Shown: positions 17,813 to 26,982 of the stretch, in pieces
Layout: each line of letters begins with the position of its first letter
Position numbering within the stretch: position 1 is the stretch's first letter
Source: Spirochaetota bacterium
GTDB lineage: Bacteria > Spirochaetota > UBA4802 > JAKQUI01
Assembly: GCA_029562645.1 (NCBI GenBank)
Contig: JAKQUI010000084.1
Location: 124,001 to 188,000 of the forward strand
DNA: 64,000 bases
Direction of reading: 5' to 3'
Notes under the pieces: model-generated
The model's input: the letters and a program-made list of their open reading frames with translations, nothing else
What the model was told of the DNA's origin: nothing
The model's database searches: none
Position numbers and translations under genes: made by a program

Positions 17813-18226
17813 ATGCTACAGAAACTGCAGTTATTGCTGTTCACCGCGCTGCTTACGACCACCTTCGTGTTGTGCGCGGGCTGTGAGAAAAACAAGGCTG
17901 ACATGAAGACCATCGCCGACGCCGACAACGGAACCACGGTGTCCCTGGCGAAGGGCGAGTCGTTCCGCATCCGGCTGAAGTCGCAGATGAGCACCGGCTT
18001 TAGCTGGCAGGTCACGAAGTCGCCGCAGATCGTTTCGCTTCAGGGAAAACCGGAGGTCGAGGTGGAAAAACGCGCCGAGAAGATCGTGGGCGGCGTCGAT
18101 CACCAGGTGTTCACCTTCACGGCCGCGAAGGAGGGGGACGGCGCGATCGACCTGGCCTATGCCCGCCCGTGGGAAAAGAAGGCGAAGCCGGCGAGGACCT
18201 TCAGCGTAAAGATTTCCATCAAGTAA
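17813..18226 (+). CDS. Chagasin-type (I42) cysteine protease inhibitor
   Basis: A 137-residue predicted lipoprotein or exported protein: hydrophobic signal ending in CAGC (Cys24; the -3 residue is atypical). The three inhibitory loops of the chagasin/I42 family can be recognised: STGFSW at residues 60-65 (the NPTTGxxW-like loop), a Gly-Gly at 93-94 and RPWE at 118-121. Such proteins plug the active site of papain-like enzymes. Its position directly behind the C1A protease gene, with its own GGAGAG site, implies that it protects the producer from its own protease. It was assigned by motifs, not alignment. Confidence 0.85.
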   Translation: MLQKLQLLLFTALLTTTFVLCAGCEKNKADMKTIADADNGTTVSLAKGESFRIRLKSQMSTGFSWQVTKSPQIVSLQGKPEVEVEKRAEKIVGGVDHQVFTFTAAKEGDGAIDLAYARPWEKKAKPARTFSVKISIK

Positions 18227-18254
18227 CGATCATACGCGATTGTCCGCGCACACG

Positions 18255-18281
18255 TAGAGGCGGGTCACCGACCCGCCTCTA
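18255..18281. terminator. Bidirectional intrinsic terminator
   Basis: A perfect 11-bp stem (TAGAGGCGGGT at 18255-18265 with its complement at 18271-18281) and 5-base loop, placed between the inhibitor gene and the convergent PH-domain gene. There is no long T run, but the placement is typical. Confidence 0.65.
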
Positions 18282-18288
18282 TCCGTTA

Positions 18289-18903
18289 TTACGAGGCCGC
18301 GCCGCTGCGCACGTTTTTCTTGAGATAATTGAACACCGGGTCCGGCTCGTAGATGTCGAAAATGCGGATGCCGCTTTCCGCGATCCCGTCCGACGCGCTG
18401 GTCGCCGACGAGGATATCACGATGTCCCCCAGCTGCGAGAGGCGCTGCAGGATCCCGCGCTTCAGGTTGATCTCGATCATGTCAGCGTACCGAAGCTGTT
18501 TTTTCCGAAGCCGGAAATACCCCTCCCAATACTCCAGGCGGTCCTTGTAAAACCGGTACTCCGTGCGCGTGTAGCGGTTGAGCATGATGATGATGTAGGC
18601 CACCGGGGTCATGACGAAGAAGACCGCGCCGGCGGTGATCACGAAATACCAGTGCGAGGTGTCCCAGCCGAAATGGCTTATCATGAGAACGCCGACGATG
18701 CCGAAGATGACCATGGCCCACAGCGTGAGGAAGATCTGCCAGGCGACCGTCGCGGCGAGCATCTTGATGCTCAGGAACACCGGCTTGAGCAGGTAGAGCG
18801 GCCGCCCGCCGGCATCGTCCCGGGGATGGTCGAGCGTGGAGCCGCAGAACGAACAGTATACGCCACCCTCGATGACGTCCTTCCCGCAATTATGGCAATA
18901 CAT
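18289..18903 (-). CDS. Zinc-ribbon, PH-domain membrane protein
   Basis: A 204-residue protein. Residues 2-25 form a zinc ribbon with two CxxC pairs (CHNCG and CSFCG). Two hydrophobic segments around residues 55-80 and 85-110 span the membrane. The C-terminal third (YRFYKDRLEYWEGYF onward) resembles a bacterial PH (bPH) domain. Function is unknown; such proteins are thought to sit at the inner membrane. ATG at 18903 is preferred over GTG at 18909, since AGGAGG ends six bases before it. Confidence 0.75.
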   Translation of the reverse strand: MYCHNCGKDVIEGGVYCSFCGSTLDHPRDDAGGRPLYLLKPVFLSIKMLAATVAWQIFLTLWAMVIFGIVGVLMISHFGWDTSHWYFVITAGAVFFVMTPVAYIIIMLNRYTRTEYRFYKDRLEYWEGYFRLRKKQLRYADMIEINLKRGILQRLSQLGDIVISSSATSASDGIAESGIRIFDIYEPDPVFNYLKKNVRSGAAS

Positions 18904-18985
18904 CGGCACCCTCCTGCCCGTCCGGCATATATGGGACTCTTTATATATATATCGTACAGGTCTGTCAATATTTTAACGATTTCCG

Positions 18986-20152
18986 CTACAGATCGACGCC
19001 ATACCCGACGGAAACGGTGATGATCTTGGTGTCCATATGCATTGTCGGGAAGGGATCGCTCCCCTCCGGCTTCGATCTGATCTCGGCTCCGCCGCCGCCC
19101 TGATGATACGATGCGCGGACCGAGATATACTCGTTGAACCGGTACTCGACGAAGCCCATGAGCGACGGCGGCGCCATCTGATAGCGCTCGCGGATGTCGT
19201 ACCGATACCACGCGTTGTCCTCGTCCTGATAATTGATGGTGCCCGACACCGGAAACCCGACGTAGAAGGACACCTTGAGCCCGAAGGGCGCGCGCACCAC
19301 GACGCCCGCGACCGCCGACTGGTATTCGCCCTTGTGATACTCCTTGAGCAGCCGGTCACGACGGGCCAGCTCGAGATGATCGTATATCCAGAAATAGCCC
19401 AGCCCCACCCCAAAGACCTGCGTGGGATAGGCGTTGATGGCGCCGGACAAGAGCGCCGCGTTCGTGGGGGGCGTGATGCCGAAGAGCTCGACGTCGAGAA
19501 ACGGCCCGTTATAAAAGGCGCCCACGGCGAGCGGCGCAAATCCCTTGCTGTCGTCTGTCCGGGTGTCATTGAACAGGTAGCCCGTCCCCAGCCGGAACCC
19601 GATCCGATGCCGCAGCATGAGGTCCGCCGGGCGTTCGGCGGTTTTCCGGCCCGCGCGCCGCTCGCCGCGTATGATCTGCCCGGCGAGATCGTGGACACGA
19701 TCGTCCATATCGCGCGTCTCGAAAAACTCGACCTTGGCGTGGGCCACGGTGGTCCGCTTGTCCACGTTCACCGCCTCGGCGATGATGATCACGCGATTGT
19801 CGATCTTCGTGATCGAGCCGATGACCACGACCCGATACCCGAACACCTGCCCGATGGCGACCGCCGTATCGCGCACGGCCGGCGCGGGCAGGTCCGGCCG
19901 CTTCGCCCGGACATAGGTCCACGCCAGCGGCCGCTCGGCCACCGCATACAGCCCCGACGCCTGCAAATACAGGACGAGCCGCTCGCTCACCTGGCGCGAG
20001 ACCAGCTCGATCCCGGTGTTCTCCTTCTCCTCGAACTCGACGACGACCGTCGACAGGCGCTCCTCGGCGCAGAGGGACGGCGCCGGGCGCAGGAATACTG
20101 CGAATGAAACGAGCGCAAGCGCGATCGGGATATATGATAGAATCTTTCCCAT
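18986..20152 (-). CDS. Exported protein with CsgG/FlgO-like N-terminus and beta-barrel-like C-terminus
   Basis: A 388-residue protein with a signal peptide ending near residue 28. Residues about 35-170 alternate strands and helices as in CsgG/FlgO-like or TolB-N-like domains (STVVVEFEE, SERLVLYLQASG, YRVVVIGSITKI, DKRTTVAHAKVEFFET). The rest is rich in amphipathic strands with aromatic ends and finishes VSVGYGVDL, as expected of an outer-membrane barrel. I do not recognise the family. It probably spans periplasm and outer membrane. Confidence 0.65.
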   Translation of the reverse strand: MGKILSYIPIALALVSFAVFLRPAPSLCAEERLSTVVVEFEEKENTGIELVSRQVSERLVLYLQASGLYAVAERPLAWTYVRAKRPDLPAPAVRDTAVAIGQVFGYRVVVIGSITKIDNRVIIIAEAVNVDKRTTVAHAKVEFFETRDMDDRVHDLAGQIIRGERRAGRKTAERPADLMLRHRIGFRLGTGYLFNDTRTDDSKGFAPLAVGAFYNGPFLDVELFGITPPTNAALLSGAINAYPTQVFGVGLGYFWIYDHLELARRDRLLKEYHKGEYQSAVAGVVVRAPFGLKVSFYVGFPVSGTINYQDEDNAWYRYDIRERYQMAPPSLMGFVEYRFNEYISVRASYHQGGGGAEIRSKPEGSDPFPTMHMDTKIITVSVGYGVDL

Positions 20153-20234
20153 GTGTTTTCCGCCGATTGTACTTGCCCAATTTGGGCCAATGGCGTAAAA
20201 AAAGCATCAACATTTTTCCAAACTCGAGGACGCC

Positions 20235-20924
20235 ATGATATCGCACCCCTGGGACGTCACGCCGGCCGAGGCCGTCCGGGTCCAGCGCGAGCTTGCCGAA
20301 AGCGTCGTCATCGGCGGAATGCCCGATCCGGTCCGCACCGTCGCCGGAATCGACATCGCGCTCGGACACGCCGATGCGCGCGGGTATTGCGGCATCATCG
20401 CCTTCTCGTATCCCGAGCTCGTCATTGTGGACCGCGCATTCGCGGAGGGGGCCATCGGCTTTCCGTACGTGCCCGGCCTCCTCTCGTTTCGCGAGGGACC
20501 GCTCATCCTTGCGGCCCTTGCGCAGCTTGCCATCCGGCCCGACCTCCTGGTGTTCGACGGTCAGGGGATCGCCCATCCGCGTCGGTTGGGCATCGCCGCG
20601 CACCTGGGACTGGTGACGGGCATCCCGTCTATCGGGTGCGCGAAATCGCGCCTGTACGGCGCCTACACCGAACCCCCGGCCGAGCGTGGCGCGCGAACCT
20701 ACCTTGTCGATCCCTCCGGCGCGCCCATCGGCGTGACGCTTCGAACGCGGACGGGCGTGCGGCCCGTGTTCGTGTCGCCGGGCCACCGCATCGGCGTGGA
20801 CGAGGCGGCCGATTTCATGATGAGCTGCGTATCGTCGTATCGCGTGCCCACGCCAACGCGGGTGGCGCACATCGAGGTGGGCGCATTCAAAGCGCGGCGG
20901 CTTCTTGATGCCGAGAGGTTGTAG
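20235..20924 (+). CDS. nfi: Endonuclease V
   Basis: A 229-residue DNA repair enzyme that nicks DNA one nucleotide 3' of deoxyinosine. The family motifs are complete: GIDIA with metal ligand Asp40, YVPGLLSFRE with Glu87, FDGQG.AHPRRLG with Asp108, and GCAKS. The three acidic residues fall within a few positions of those in the Thermotoga enzyme (43, 89, 110). It is divergent from the outer-membrane protein gene and stands alone. Confidence 0.93.
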   Translation: MISHPWDVTPAEAVRVQRELAESVVIGGMPDPVRTVAGIDIALGHADARGYCGIIAFSYPELVIVDRAFAEGAIGFPYVPGLLSFREGPLILAALAQLAIRPDLLVFDGQGIAHPRRLGIAAHLGLVTGIPSIGCAKSRLYGAYTEPPAERGARTYLVDPSGAPIGVTLRTRTGVRPVFVSPGHRIGVDEAADFMMSCVSSYRVPTPTRVAHIEVGAFKARRLLDAERL

Positions 20925-21075
20925 CGAGTTCGATCCTCAAGTCGACATCATCGCGATTGACCTATCGCCACCGTCGCGCGCCGTAAAAAAAACGCCCCAT
21001 CGCACCGATAAAAAATTATTGCCGCAGGACGGCATCCGTGCTACGTATTTACATACACCACTCGCGGAGAACGCC

Positions 21076-21483
21076 ATGGACTACATACAGTGGAGCGACA
21101 ACTTGAGCGTCGGCGTGCAGGTTTTCGACGAAGAGCACAAAAACCTGGTCGGCTTCGTCAATCGGCTCAACAACGCCCTCACCATCGGGAGCGCGAAGAA
21201 GACGATGGAGGAGATCCTCTCAAGCCTCATCCGGTACACCATCATACATTTCAAGCACGAAGAGGACTACATGGCGCTCCACGGCTACCCCGCCCTCGAA
21301 AAACACCGCGCGGAGCACGAGGCGCTCAAGGCCCAGGTGGCCGATTTCCACGAGCGGTTCGTCGCGGGGAAGACGACCTTCTCGCTCGAGCTCATGACCT
21401 TCCTTCGCGACTGGCTCACCAATCACATCCTGGGAAGCGATATGGCCTATCGGGGGTTCTTCAACGAGCGCGGGGTCCAGTAG
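21076..21483 (+). CDS. Bacteriohemerythrin
   Basis: A 135-residue single-domain oxygen-binding di-iron protein. All seven ligands of the family are visible at canonical spacing: His21, His58, Glu62, His77, His81, His117 and Asp122, with the N-terminal WSDNLSVGVQVFDEEH signature. It may deliver, store or sense O2, or scavenge NO. ATG at 21076 is chosen since it begins the domain; upstream in-frame codons read through an A/T-rich spacer. Confidence 0.93.
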   Translation: MDYIQWSDNLSVGVQVFDEEHKNLVGFVNRLNNALTIGSAKKTMEEILSSLIRYTIIHFKHEEDYMALHGYPALEKHRAEHEALKAQVADFHERFVAGKTTFSLELMTFLRDWLTNHILGSDMAYRGFFNERGVQ

Positions 21484-21497
21484 GCGCTCACCCGCGG

Positions 21498-22001
21498 CTA
21501 GAAGTCCGTTACCACCAGCACGTCGGTAAAACCCTCGCGACGGTCCGGGAGCTCGATCTTGTTGAACATGGACGTGATCACGCGCTCGGGGAGCGTGGGG
21601 TTGTGCTCCTTGTAGCGCAGCAGGCATTTCTCAAGGGGGATATTGAGAAACACCGCCCCGATGGTCTTGTTCATCTGCTTCGCGATCCCCACGATGCCCT
21701 GGCGCGAACGCTTGGTGGCGAAGGTGTTGATGACCAGCACCCGGCGCTTGTTGAACAGGAAGTGCTCCAGCACCTTCCGCTCGATGTGTTTCACCAGAAT
21801 GTCGTCCTCCTCGGTGAAATCCGCGGCCGTCCATTTCTGCCCGAAGCGGGTCATCTCGAACATCATCTTGCGAATTTCGTTGCGGCTCACCCGGCTGCGG
21901 TCGGGCTGCTTGAGAAACCGTTGCGCGAATTCCGTTTTTCCGGCGCCGTACACGCCGCACAGCAAGATCACATCCAGACGTTTTATGGCGCTCAGGTCCA
22001 T
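21498..22001 (-). CDS. P-loop kinase-like protein
   Basis: A 167-residue AAA/polynucleotide-kinase-like P-loop protein with Walker A GVYGAGKT (residues 16-23), a following SRVSRNEIRKMMF helix and a VLVINTFATKRSR strand typical of small nucleic-acid or nucleotide kinases of the zeta-toxin/PNK type. The lid-like Arg/Lys region is at 118-140. Substrate is unknown. It lies 16 bases from the MuiA-like gene and probably shares its transcript. Confidence 0.75.
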   Translation of the reverse strand: MDLSAIKRLDVILLCGVYGAGKTEFAQRFLKQPDRSRVSRNEIRKMMFEMTRFGQKWTAADFTEEDDILVKHIERKVLEHFLFNKRRVLVINTFATKRSRQGIVGIAKQMNKTIGAVFLNIPLEKCLLRYKEHNPTLPERVITSMFNKIELPDRREGFTDVLVVTDF

Positions 22002-22017
22002 GTGCGGACACCTCCGT

Positions 22018-23874
22018 TTATTTCAGCATCTGGCGCATCGCCGGGGATTTCTTCCGCGGCGACGACGGCTGATCCATGTTCTCCTGGTAGTAGTCGACGT
22101 TCTGCCGCGAGAGGTTCTGCAGATACTGCGCGGGCGAGAGCCCGGTGCGGAAAAAGGCCGCCTCTTTGCCCTTGGGGACGTTCACCGAGAACGAAAAGGA
22201 TATTTCACGCGTCTCGCGCGACCGCACCGGCAGTTGCCACTTGAGGATGCCCTTTTTGCTGCGGACCGTCGGCTCCGGCGAGAAGCGGACCTCGTCGATC
22301 TCGATCTCCTGCGTTTCGCTCACCGGGATCTGGTCGATCACGTTCATCACGATATCGCCGCCGCTGTAGTTTTCGACCTTGATCCGGAAGGCGTAGGTGG
22401 TCCTCTGCGCGCCGGTGATGAAGCTCGCCTTCTTCTCCTCCTTCTCCTCGAGGGAGCGGGTCACGCGGACATTCTCGTTCACGCTCAGCGAGAGCTCGAA
22501 GTCCTGCCCGGGAAGGATGGTGTCCGTGTACGCCGAGCCCACGAAGTCGTTGCCCATGAAGATGTTGAGATCGCCTCGCAGGACGGGCTCCTTCATCCCA
22601 TTGGTCCCCACCGCCTGCAGATAGGCGTAGGGAGAGAGACGCGGCACGCTCAAGTACTCGAATTTCACCGGGAAGGAATAGCGGCCGATCACCGTGCGGT
22701 GCGGCGATCCGTCGCTCGGGACGTTCGAGCGGCGGGGAACCGAAAACACGAGCGACCCCGCGCTCCGGTCGGCGGAGGCGTCGGCGGCCGATTCGGAGAC
22801 CGGCTCGTCGGAGGCCCGCCCCTCCCGCGCGCCGCCCAGGTCGCCGGAGAGGACCGCCTTGTTCATCAGGCTCTGGCTCGCAAAACCCCGCGACTGCTTC
22901 CCGCTGGACGCGCGCACCTTGCCCGCATCGGTCGCATAGAGCGGCAGGAGGTCCGGCAGGCTGCCGCGCACCGACGGCTGCGCGGTGGAATATGATAATT
23001 TCGCGTCGATCCAGTCCTCGCCGCTCGACTGGTCGACGATGCCGTATCCGGTAAAATCCATCTTCTTTTCGTCCAACGCCACGCGGATATCGTAGGCCGG
23101 ACGCCACTTGATCTTGTAATTGATGTACGATATCTCGAGCGCGCACGAACCGCCGCGATGCGCGTCCACGGTCACCCGCACCAGCTTCTTGCTCTGTATG
23201 GCGGATTGCCCCACGTTGAGTTTCGCGAGCTCCCCCTTCACGAGGTCGATGCTCGTGGCGATCGCGCGCCCCTTCTGCTCCGCTCGCAGAACCGCGTCGG
23301 CGTTCGCCGCATACTTGTCCTTCAGGTACGACAGCATCGCATCATAGTCCTTGATCCGCAGCCGCACCGGGTCCTGCGCGTCCGCGGTCCCGGCCGGGCG
23401 CGGCGGGCGGTTCACGCCCAGAAAGCTGTCGCGCGCCTTGGCGAGATATTCCCGCTCGCGCTCGAGCACCTTGAGGCGGTTCTGGTTCCGCGTCCGCTCG
23501 TCGCCAAGCTCCTGGAGACGCTCCTGCAGGTCGCGCACCTTCTCCTCGGGCGCCTTCTCCAGACGGACCATCTTCACCTCGACGTCGAGGATCTTCACCT
23601 CGGCCCCCTCGACGATCCGGGCGCGCACGGAATCGTCCTGCAACAGCGGCGGCAGATTGGGGATGATGATGTCGGACACCCCCGCGGGGATCGCGTCGAT
23701 CCGCGCGACGCGGGTCACCAGCGCGCGGTCGTAATAGACCATCACCCGGTCGATCTTCGACGATACGGCGCGCTCCGAGGATTCGCGCTTCGCCGACGCC
23801 GGCGCCGCGACCACCCACAACGCGCACACGAGCGCGACGCACCGCGCCCACATCATATATCGAATGCCCTCCAT
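22018..23874 (-). CDS. MuiA-like protein (DUF4140-DUF4139)
   Basis: A 618-residue exported protein similar to the 'mucoidy inhibitor A' family. A signal peptide covers about residues 1-28; a DUF4140-like domain follows (VMVYYDRALVTRVARI, IIIPNLPPLL), then a long coiled coil (about 105-150) and the DUF4139 beta-rich domain (LEISYINYKIKWRPAYDIRV, YGIVDQSSGEDW). Cellular role is not established. The start at 23874 has GGGGAGGG upstream. Confidence 0.85.
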   Translation of the reverse strand: MEGIRYMMWARCVALVCALWVVAAPASAKRESSERAVSSKIDRVMVYYDRALVTRVARIDAIPAGVSDIIIPNLPPLLQDDSVRARIVEGAEVKILDVEVKMVRLEKAPEEKVRDLQERLQELGDERTRNQNRLKVLEREREYLAKARDSFLGVNRPPRPAGTADAQDPVRLRIKDYDAMLSYLKDKYAANADAVLRAEQKGRAIATSIDLVKGELAKLNVGQSAIQSKKLVRVTVDAHRGGSCALEISYINYKIKWRPAYDIRVALDEKKMDFTGYGIVDQSSGEDWIDAKLSYSTAQPSVRGSLPDLLPLYATDAGKVRASSGKQSRGFASQSLMNKAVLSGDLGGAREGRASDEPVSESAADASADRSAGSLVFSVPRRSNVPSDGSPHRTVIGRYSFPVKFEYLSVPRLSPYAYLQAVGTNGMKEPVLRGDLNIFMGNDFVGSAYTDTILPGQDFELSLSVNENVRVTRSLEEKEEKKASFITGAQRTTYAFRIKVENYSGGDIVMNVIDQIPVSETQEIEIDEVRFSPEPTVRSKKGILKWQLPVRSRETREISFSFSVNVPKGKEAAFFRTGLSPAQYLQNLSRQNVDYYQENMDQPSSPRKKSPAMRQMLK

Positions 23875-24175
23875 AGCGACCCTCCCCTGCGCGCAGCGAT
23901 ACTTATGCGATCGCAATCATCATGGTAAGCATACACAATCGCGGAGAAAAAAACAAGCGGAATTCTCGTGCTGCCGCGGCGGAATGCATGCGATCTCGGC
24001 GAACATGAAAAAATCCTTGATCGGGATGCGGATCCATGCGTACACATACCGCATGCGCGTGTGAATCATTCGAGTTGATGAAATATCGTCGTTACTGCCG
24101 TGCACGCACTATCATCGAGCGTCACAGCACGTCCGGCGCCCATCGCATCGAGCGAGGGTGACATGGGAGGCTCCG
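23875..24175. other. Intergenic region, no gene seen
   Basis: About 300 bases between the divergent MuiA-like and HEAT genes. It is less GC-rich, with several poly-A/T runs that could hold promoters for both sides, but no clear box pair or conserved structure was found. Confidence 0.3.
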
Positions 24176-25057
24176 ATGGGAATCATTGAAAAGATCGCGA
24201 TTGCGAGCATTCTCCTACTACTGATTGCGGCGATCAACAGCAAGGACTCGTCGGCGGGAATGTACTTCGCCCTGATCATGATGATATGCTTTCTCGCATT
24301 CATCGTCTACATCATCGCCCACCGTGGTTTTATTCGTCGAACAGGCCCCACCGACACGGAGTCGACACGAAAAGAACTCATCGATTCGGTCAGGGACCGC
24401 GACGGCCTCGACCGCATGCACTACCTCGCCCTGCTTGTGGACCGATTTCGAAACGATCCGCACGTCGCGAAGCTGCTCGCCGAGCTCCTCGCGGACCCGG
24501 ACATCGACATGCAGATCGAAGCCGCGCGGCATCTGGGCGCTCGGGGACTCGCGCACCTGCTGGGCATGCTGGCGTTGGCGGACACCGTTCACGACGACGC
24601 GGCCCTGCGCATCCTGGGAATCCTTCAAGAACGGGAACAGGGCCAGCGGGGCGGGACCGACGAGCTCGTGCGGGCGTACGAACGCCGCGAGTCCGAGGAG
24701 GTCCGGGAGGCGATCCTCGGAGTAATTTCGCATAACGCCGATCCGGCGGCCGGGTCGTTCCTGCTCGCGGAGCTCGCGCGCGACGGCGGCGACCTGCGCG
24801 TGCCCATCGTCGAGGCGCTGGGGCAGTGCGGAAGCGTCGCGGCCGTGGAGCCGCTCTACCGGGTGTCGTCGGGTTCGCTCAATCCGTTTGTCCGGTCGGC
24901 GGCGGCGAAGGCGATCGAGCGGATACAGTCGCGCCTGGGGACCGCGGAGCGCGGATGGCTCTCCCCGGCGCCGCTGGGCGGCGCGGACGGGGCCCTGAGC
25001 GTTGCCGATGGAGCGGGCGACGGCGCCCTGAGCATTCCGCCCAAGAAAAAGGACTGA
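24176..25057 (+). CDS. Membrane-anchored HEAT-repeat protein
   Basis: A 293-residue protein with two hydrophobic segments in the first 55 residues and a cytoplasmic helical-repeat region (about 70-250) with HEAT-like repeats: pairs of helices containing 'D..R..A..ALG' cores such as QIEAARHLGARG, VREAILGVI, VPIVEALGQCG and FVRSAAAKAIERI. The tail is Gly/Ala-rich and ends in Lys. Probably a scaffold; function unknown. ATG at 24176 follows GGGAGG by five bases. Confidence 0.75.
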   Translation: MGIIEKIAIASILLLLIAAINSKDSSAGMYFALIMMICFLAFIVYIIAHRGFIRRTGPTDTESTRKELIDSVRDRDGLDRMHYLALLVDRFRNDPHVAKLLAELLADPDIDMQIEAARHLGARGLAHLLGMLALADTVHDDAALRILGILQEREQGQRGGTDELVRAYERRESEEVREAILGVISHNADPAAGSFLLAELARDGGDLRVPIVEALGQCGSVAAVEPLYRVSSGSLNPFVRSAAAKAIERIQSRLGTAERGWLSPAPLGGADGALSVADGAGDGALSIPPKKKD

Positions 25058-25102
25058 CCGCCGCCAGGCGGATCGCGCGGGAGTATTCGCGTCAGCCGGT
25101 CA

Positions 25103-26539
25103 TCAGCGCGATACGCCGCCGGGTACGGGCTCCGGCGCGACGATCGGTTCGCCCGCACGCCATGTCCGGGTGCGCGGGCACAATTCGTCGCGGAGCCGGG
25201 AGAGATATTCCCGGTTTTCGCGCACCCAGCGCCGGGCGATGTAATAGCCGCCCGCGCGGTACTTTAACCGCCAGGCGCGTCCCCGTCGATACGCGCCCAA
25301 TACGCGCGTGAGGCTGTAGAAGCGCTTGAGCTCGCGCACGATGGTCATCTGCAATTCATAGGCCGTGCAGGCGGAGGGGTCGACCACCACGTGCATCCCG
25401 TCGAAGTATTTCCATTCCGTGTGCAGCAAGCGGCCCTTGAATTCATCGTAGGCCGCGGTCCCCGGGAAGGGCGTGAGCGCGCAAATCTGTATGGTGTCGA
25501 TGTCGGTCGCGATGGCGTAATCGACGATCTTTTTCACCGCGTCCGGGCCGTCGTCGGCGTTCACGACGAACATGCCGTGCACGCCGATGCCGTAGCGGTG
25601 CATGTTTTCGATGCAGTGCGCGATGGCGTCGGCCTGGTGCGCCTTCCCGTAGCCCTTCAGGGTCTCCGGGTCGACCGATTCGATGCCGATGTACATGATC
25701 CGGCAGCGCGTCTCCCGCAGGAGGCCGAGGAACTCCTCGTCGAGCGCCGCCTTCACCGTCATCTGCCCCGACCAGCGCAGCGGCAGCGCGTCCGCGGCGA
25801 TCAGATCGCGAAGGAGCGCCTTGGCGCGGCGCGGGCTGGCGTAGATATTGTCGTCGCCGAAGAAGACGCTACGGTGCTTCAGGGGCCGCAGCTCCTCGAT
25901 CACCTGCGCCGACGATTTAAAGCGATATTTCCGGCCGAACATGCTGGTCACGCTGCAAAAGCTGCAGTCGTGCGGGCAGCCGCGGGAGGTGGTCACGATG
26001 GGCGGCGTGTTGCCCGGCGCGACCTGCGGCGAGAGCGAGAAATCCGGCGACGGCAGGCGCTCGAAGTCGACCAGGCCGGCGGTGGCCGAAATGCTCGCGC
26101 GTCCGCGTCCGTCCGGGCTGCGGTAGGCCAGTCCTCGTATTTCATCCAACGGTCCTCCCCGCGCGAGGGCGTCGACGAGCGCCGGCAGGACGTCCTCGCC
26201 CTCCCCGATGACGACATAGGGGCAATGGTCCAGCGCCTCATCGGGAAGGAACGACACGTGGGCGCCTCCCATGATCACGGTGCGGCCGGCCGCCGTGAGC
26301 GCGTCGGCCAGGCGATAGGCCTCGTCGATGGTATTGGACAGCGAGCTGATGCACACGATATCGTACTCGAACAGCCGCTCCTCGTCGAAGCCCGGCATGG
26401 CCTGAAACCAGATGTCGCACGCATGGCCCGCGCGCGCGAGCACCGCGCCCAGCGTGGGCATACCCATGCGGGGAAGATAGGTACTGCTGTAGTAATGGGT
26501 CGAGTCCGCGCTGGCTTCGACCAGGGCTATGGTGGACAT
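25103..26539 (-). CDS. B12-binding radical SAM enzyme
   Basis: A 478-residue enzyme of the cobalamin-dependent radical SAM class (BchE/Elp3-like fold). The N-terminal 150 residues resemble a B12-binding Rossmann domain lacking a clear DxHxxG. The [4Fe-4S] site is Cys188, Cys192 and Cys195 (CPHDCSFC), followed by GDDNIYAS and the YIGIESVDPETLKGYGK stretch characteristic of these methylases and cyclases. The product is not predictable. The start at 26539 has GAGGAG upstream. Confidence 0.88.
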   Translation of the reverse strand: MSTIALVEASADSTHYYSSTYLPRMGMPTLGAVLARAGHACDIWFQAMPGFDEERLFEYDIVCISSLSNTIDEAYRLADALTAAGRTVIMGGAHVSFLPDEALDHCPYVVIGEGEDVLPALVDALARGGPLDEIRGLAYRSPDGRGRASISATAGLVDFERLPSPDFSLSPQVAPGNTPPIVTTSRGCPHDCSFCSVTSMFGRKYRFKSSAQVIEELRPLKHRSVFFGDDNIYASPRRAKALLRDLIAADALPLRWSGQMTVKAALDEEFLGLLRETRCRIMYIGIESVDPETLKGYGKAHQADAIAHCIENMHRYGIGVHGMFVVNADDGPDAVKKIVDYAIATDIDTIQICALTPFPGTAAYDEFKGRLLHTEWKYFDGMHVVVDPSACTAYELQMTIVRELKRFYSLTRVLGAYRRGRAWRLKYRAGGYYIARRWVRENREYLSRLRDELCPRTRTWRAGEPIVAPEPVPGGVSR

Positions 26540-26982
26540 GGCGTACACTCCTCGAGAATACAGTTTTGTTCCGACGACACAAAGGACGACTATGACGGTG
26601 GGACCGATGCGGCGAGGCCGCGTGATCGCGGCATCCCGTAACGATACGTGCGGTTGGCGATACCGGCGCATCATCGCATGATGCAAGAGGCCATGTTCCG
26701 GTTCTGCAATAGCACCCACAATCGATAACCGATTGCGCGATCAACGTACATAAAGCACGCTATTTAAACAAACCTTTATTTCGCGAACCGGCCTTTTTCT
26801 TTCCTCCGATAGCGACAGCATTGTCCGCCAAACGGTTGCGATTTTTCGGCGAAAATGCCGTTTCGATGAAACAGAATTGTACTTGCCGCAAGAACTACCA
26901 TCGTCATTAATCGATCCGTGGGAACGGTCGTTTTCTCCGGGATACGCCCCAGCGGCCTTCACCGTGGACCACATGATCGATT
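26540..26982. other. Divergent intergenic region
   Basis: About 440 bases between the radical SAM gene and the Kef-type antiporter gene. The central 26740-26900 is A/T-rich and probably carries both promoters. Short open frames here lack ribosome binding sites and protein-like composition. I looked for a conserved potassium-responsive or c-di-AMP riboswitch and could not recognise one. Confidence 0.3.

Noticed and set aside
26740-26980. Possible riboswitch ahead of the Kef-type antiporter
   Set aside because: Only short dyads; no conserved core of a c-di-AMP or other known riboswitch could be recognised.
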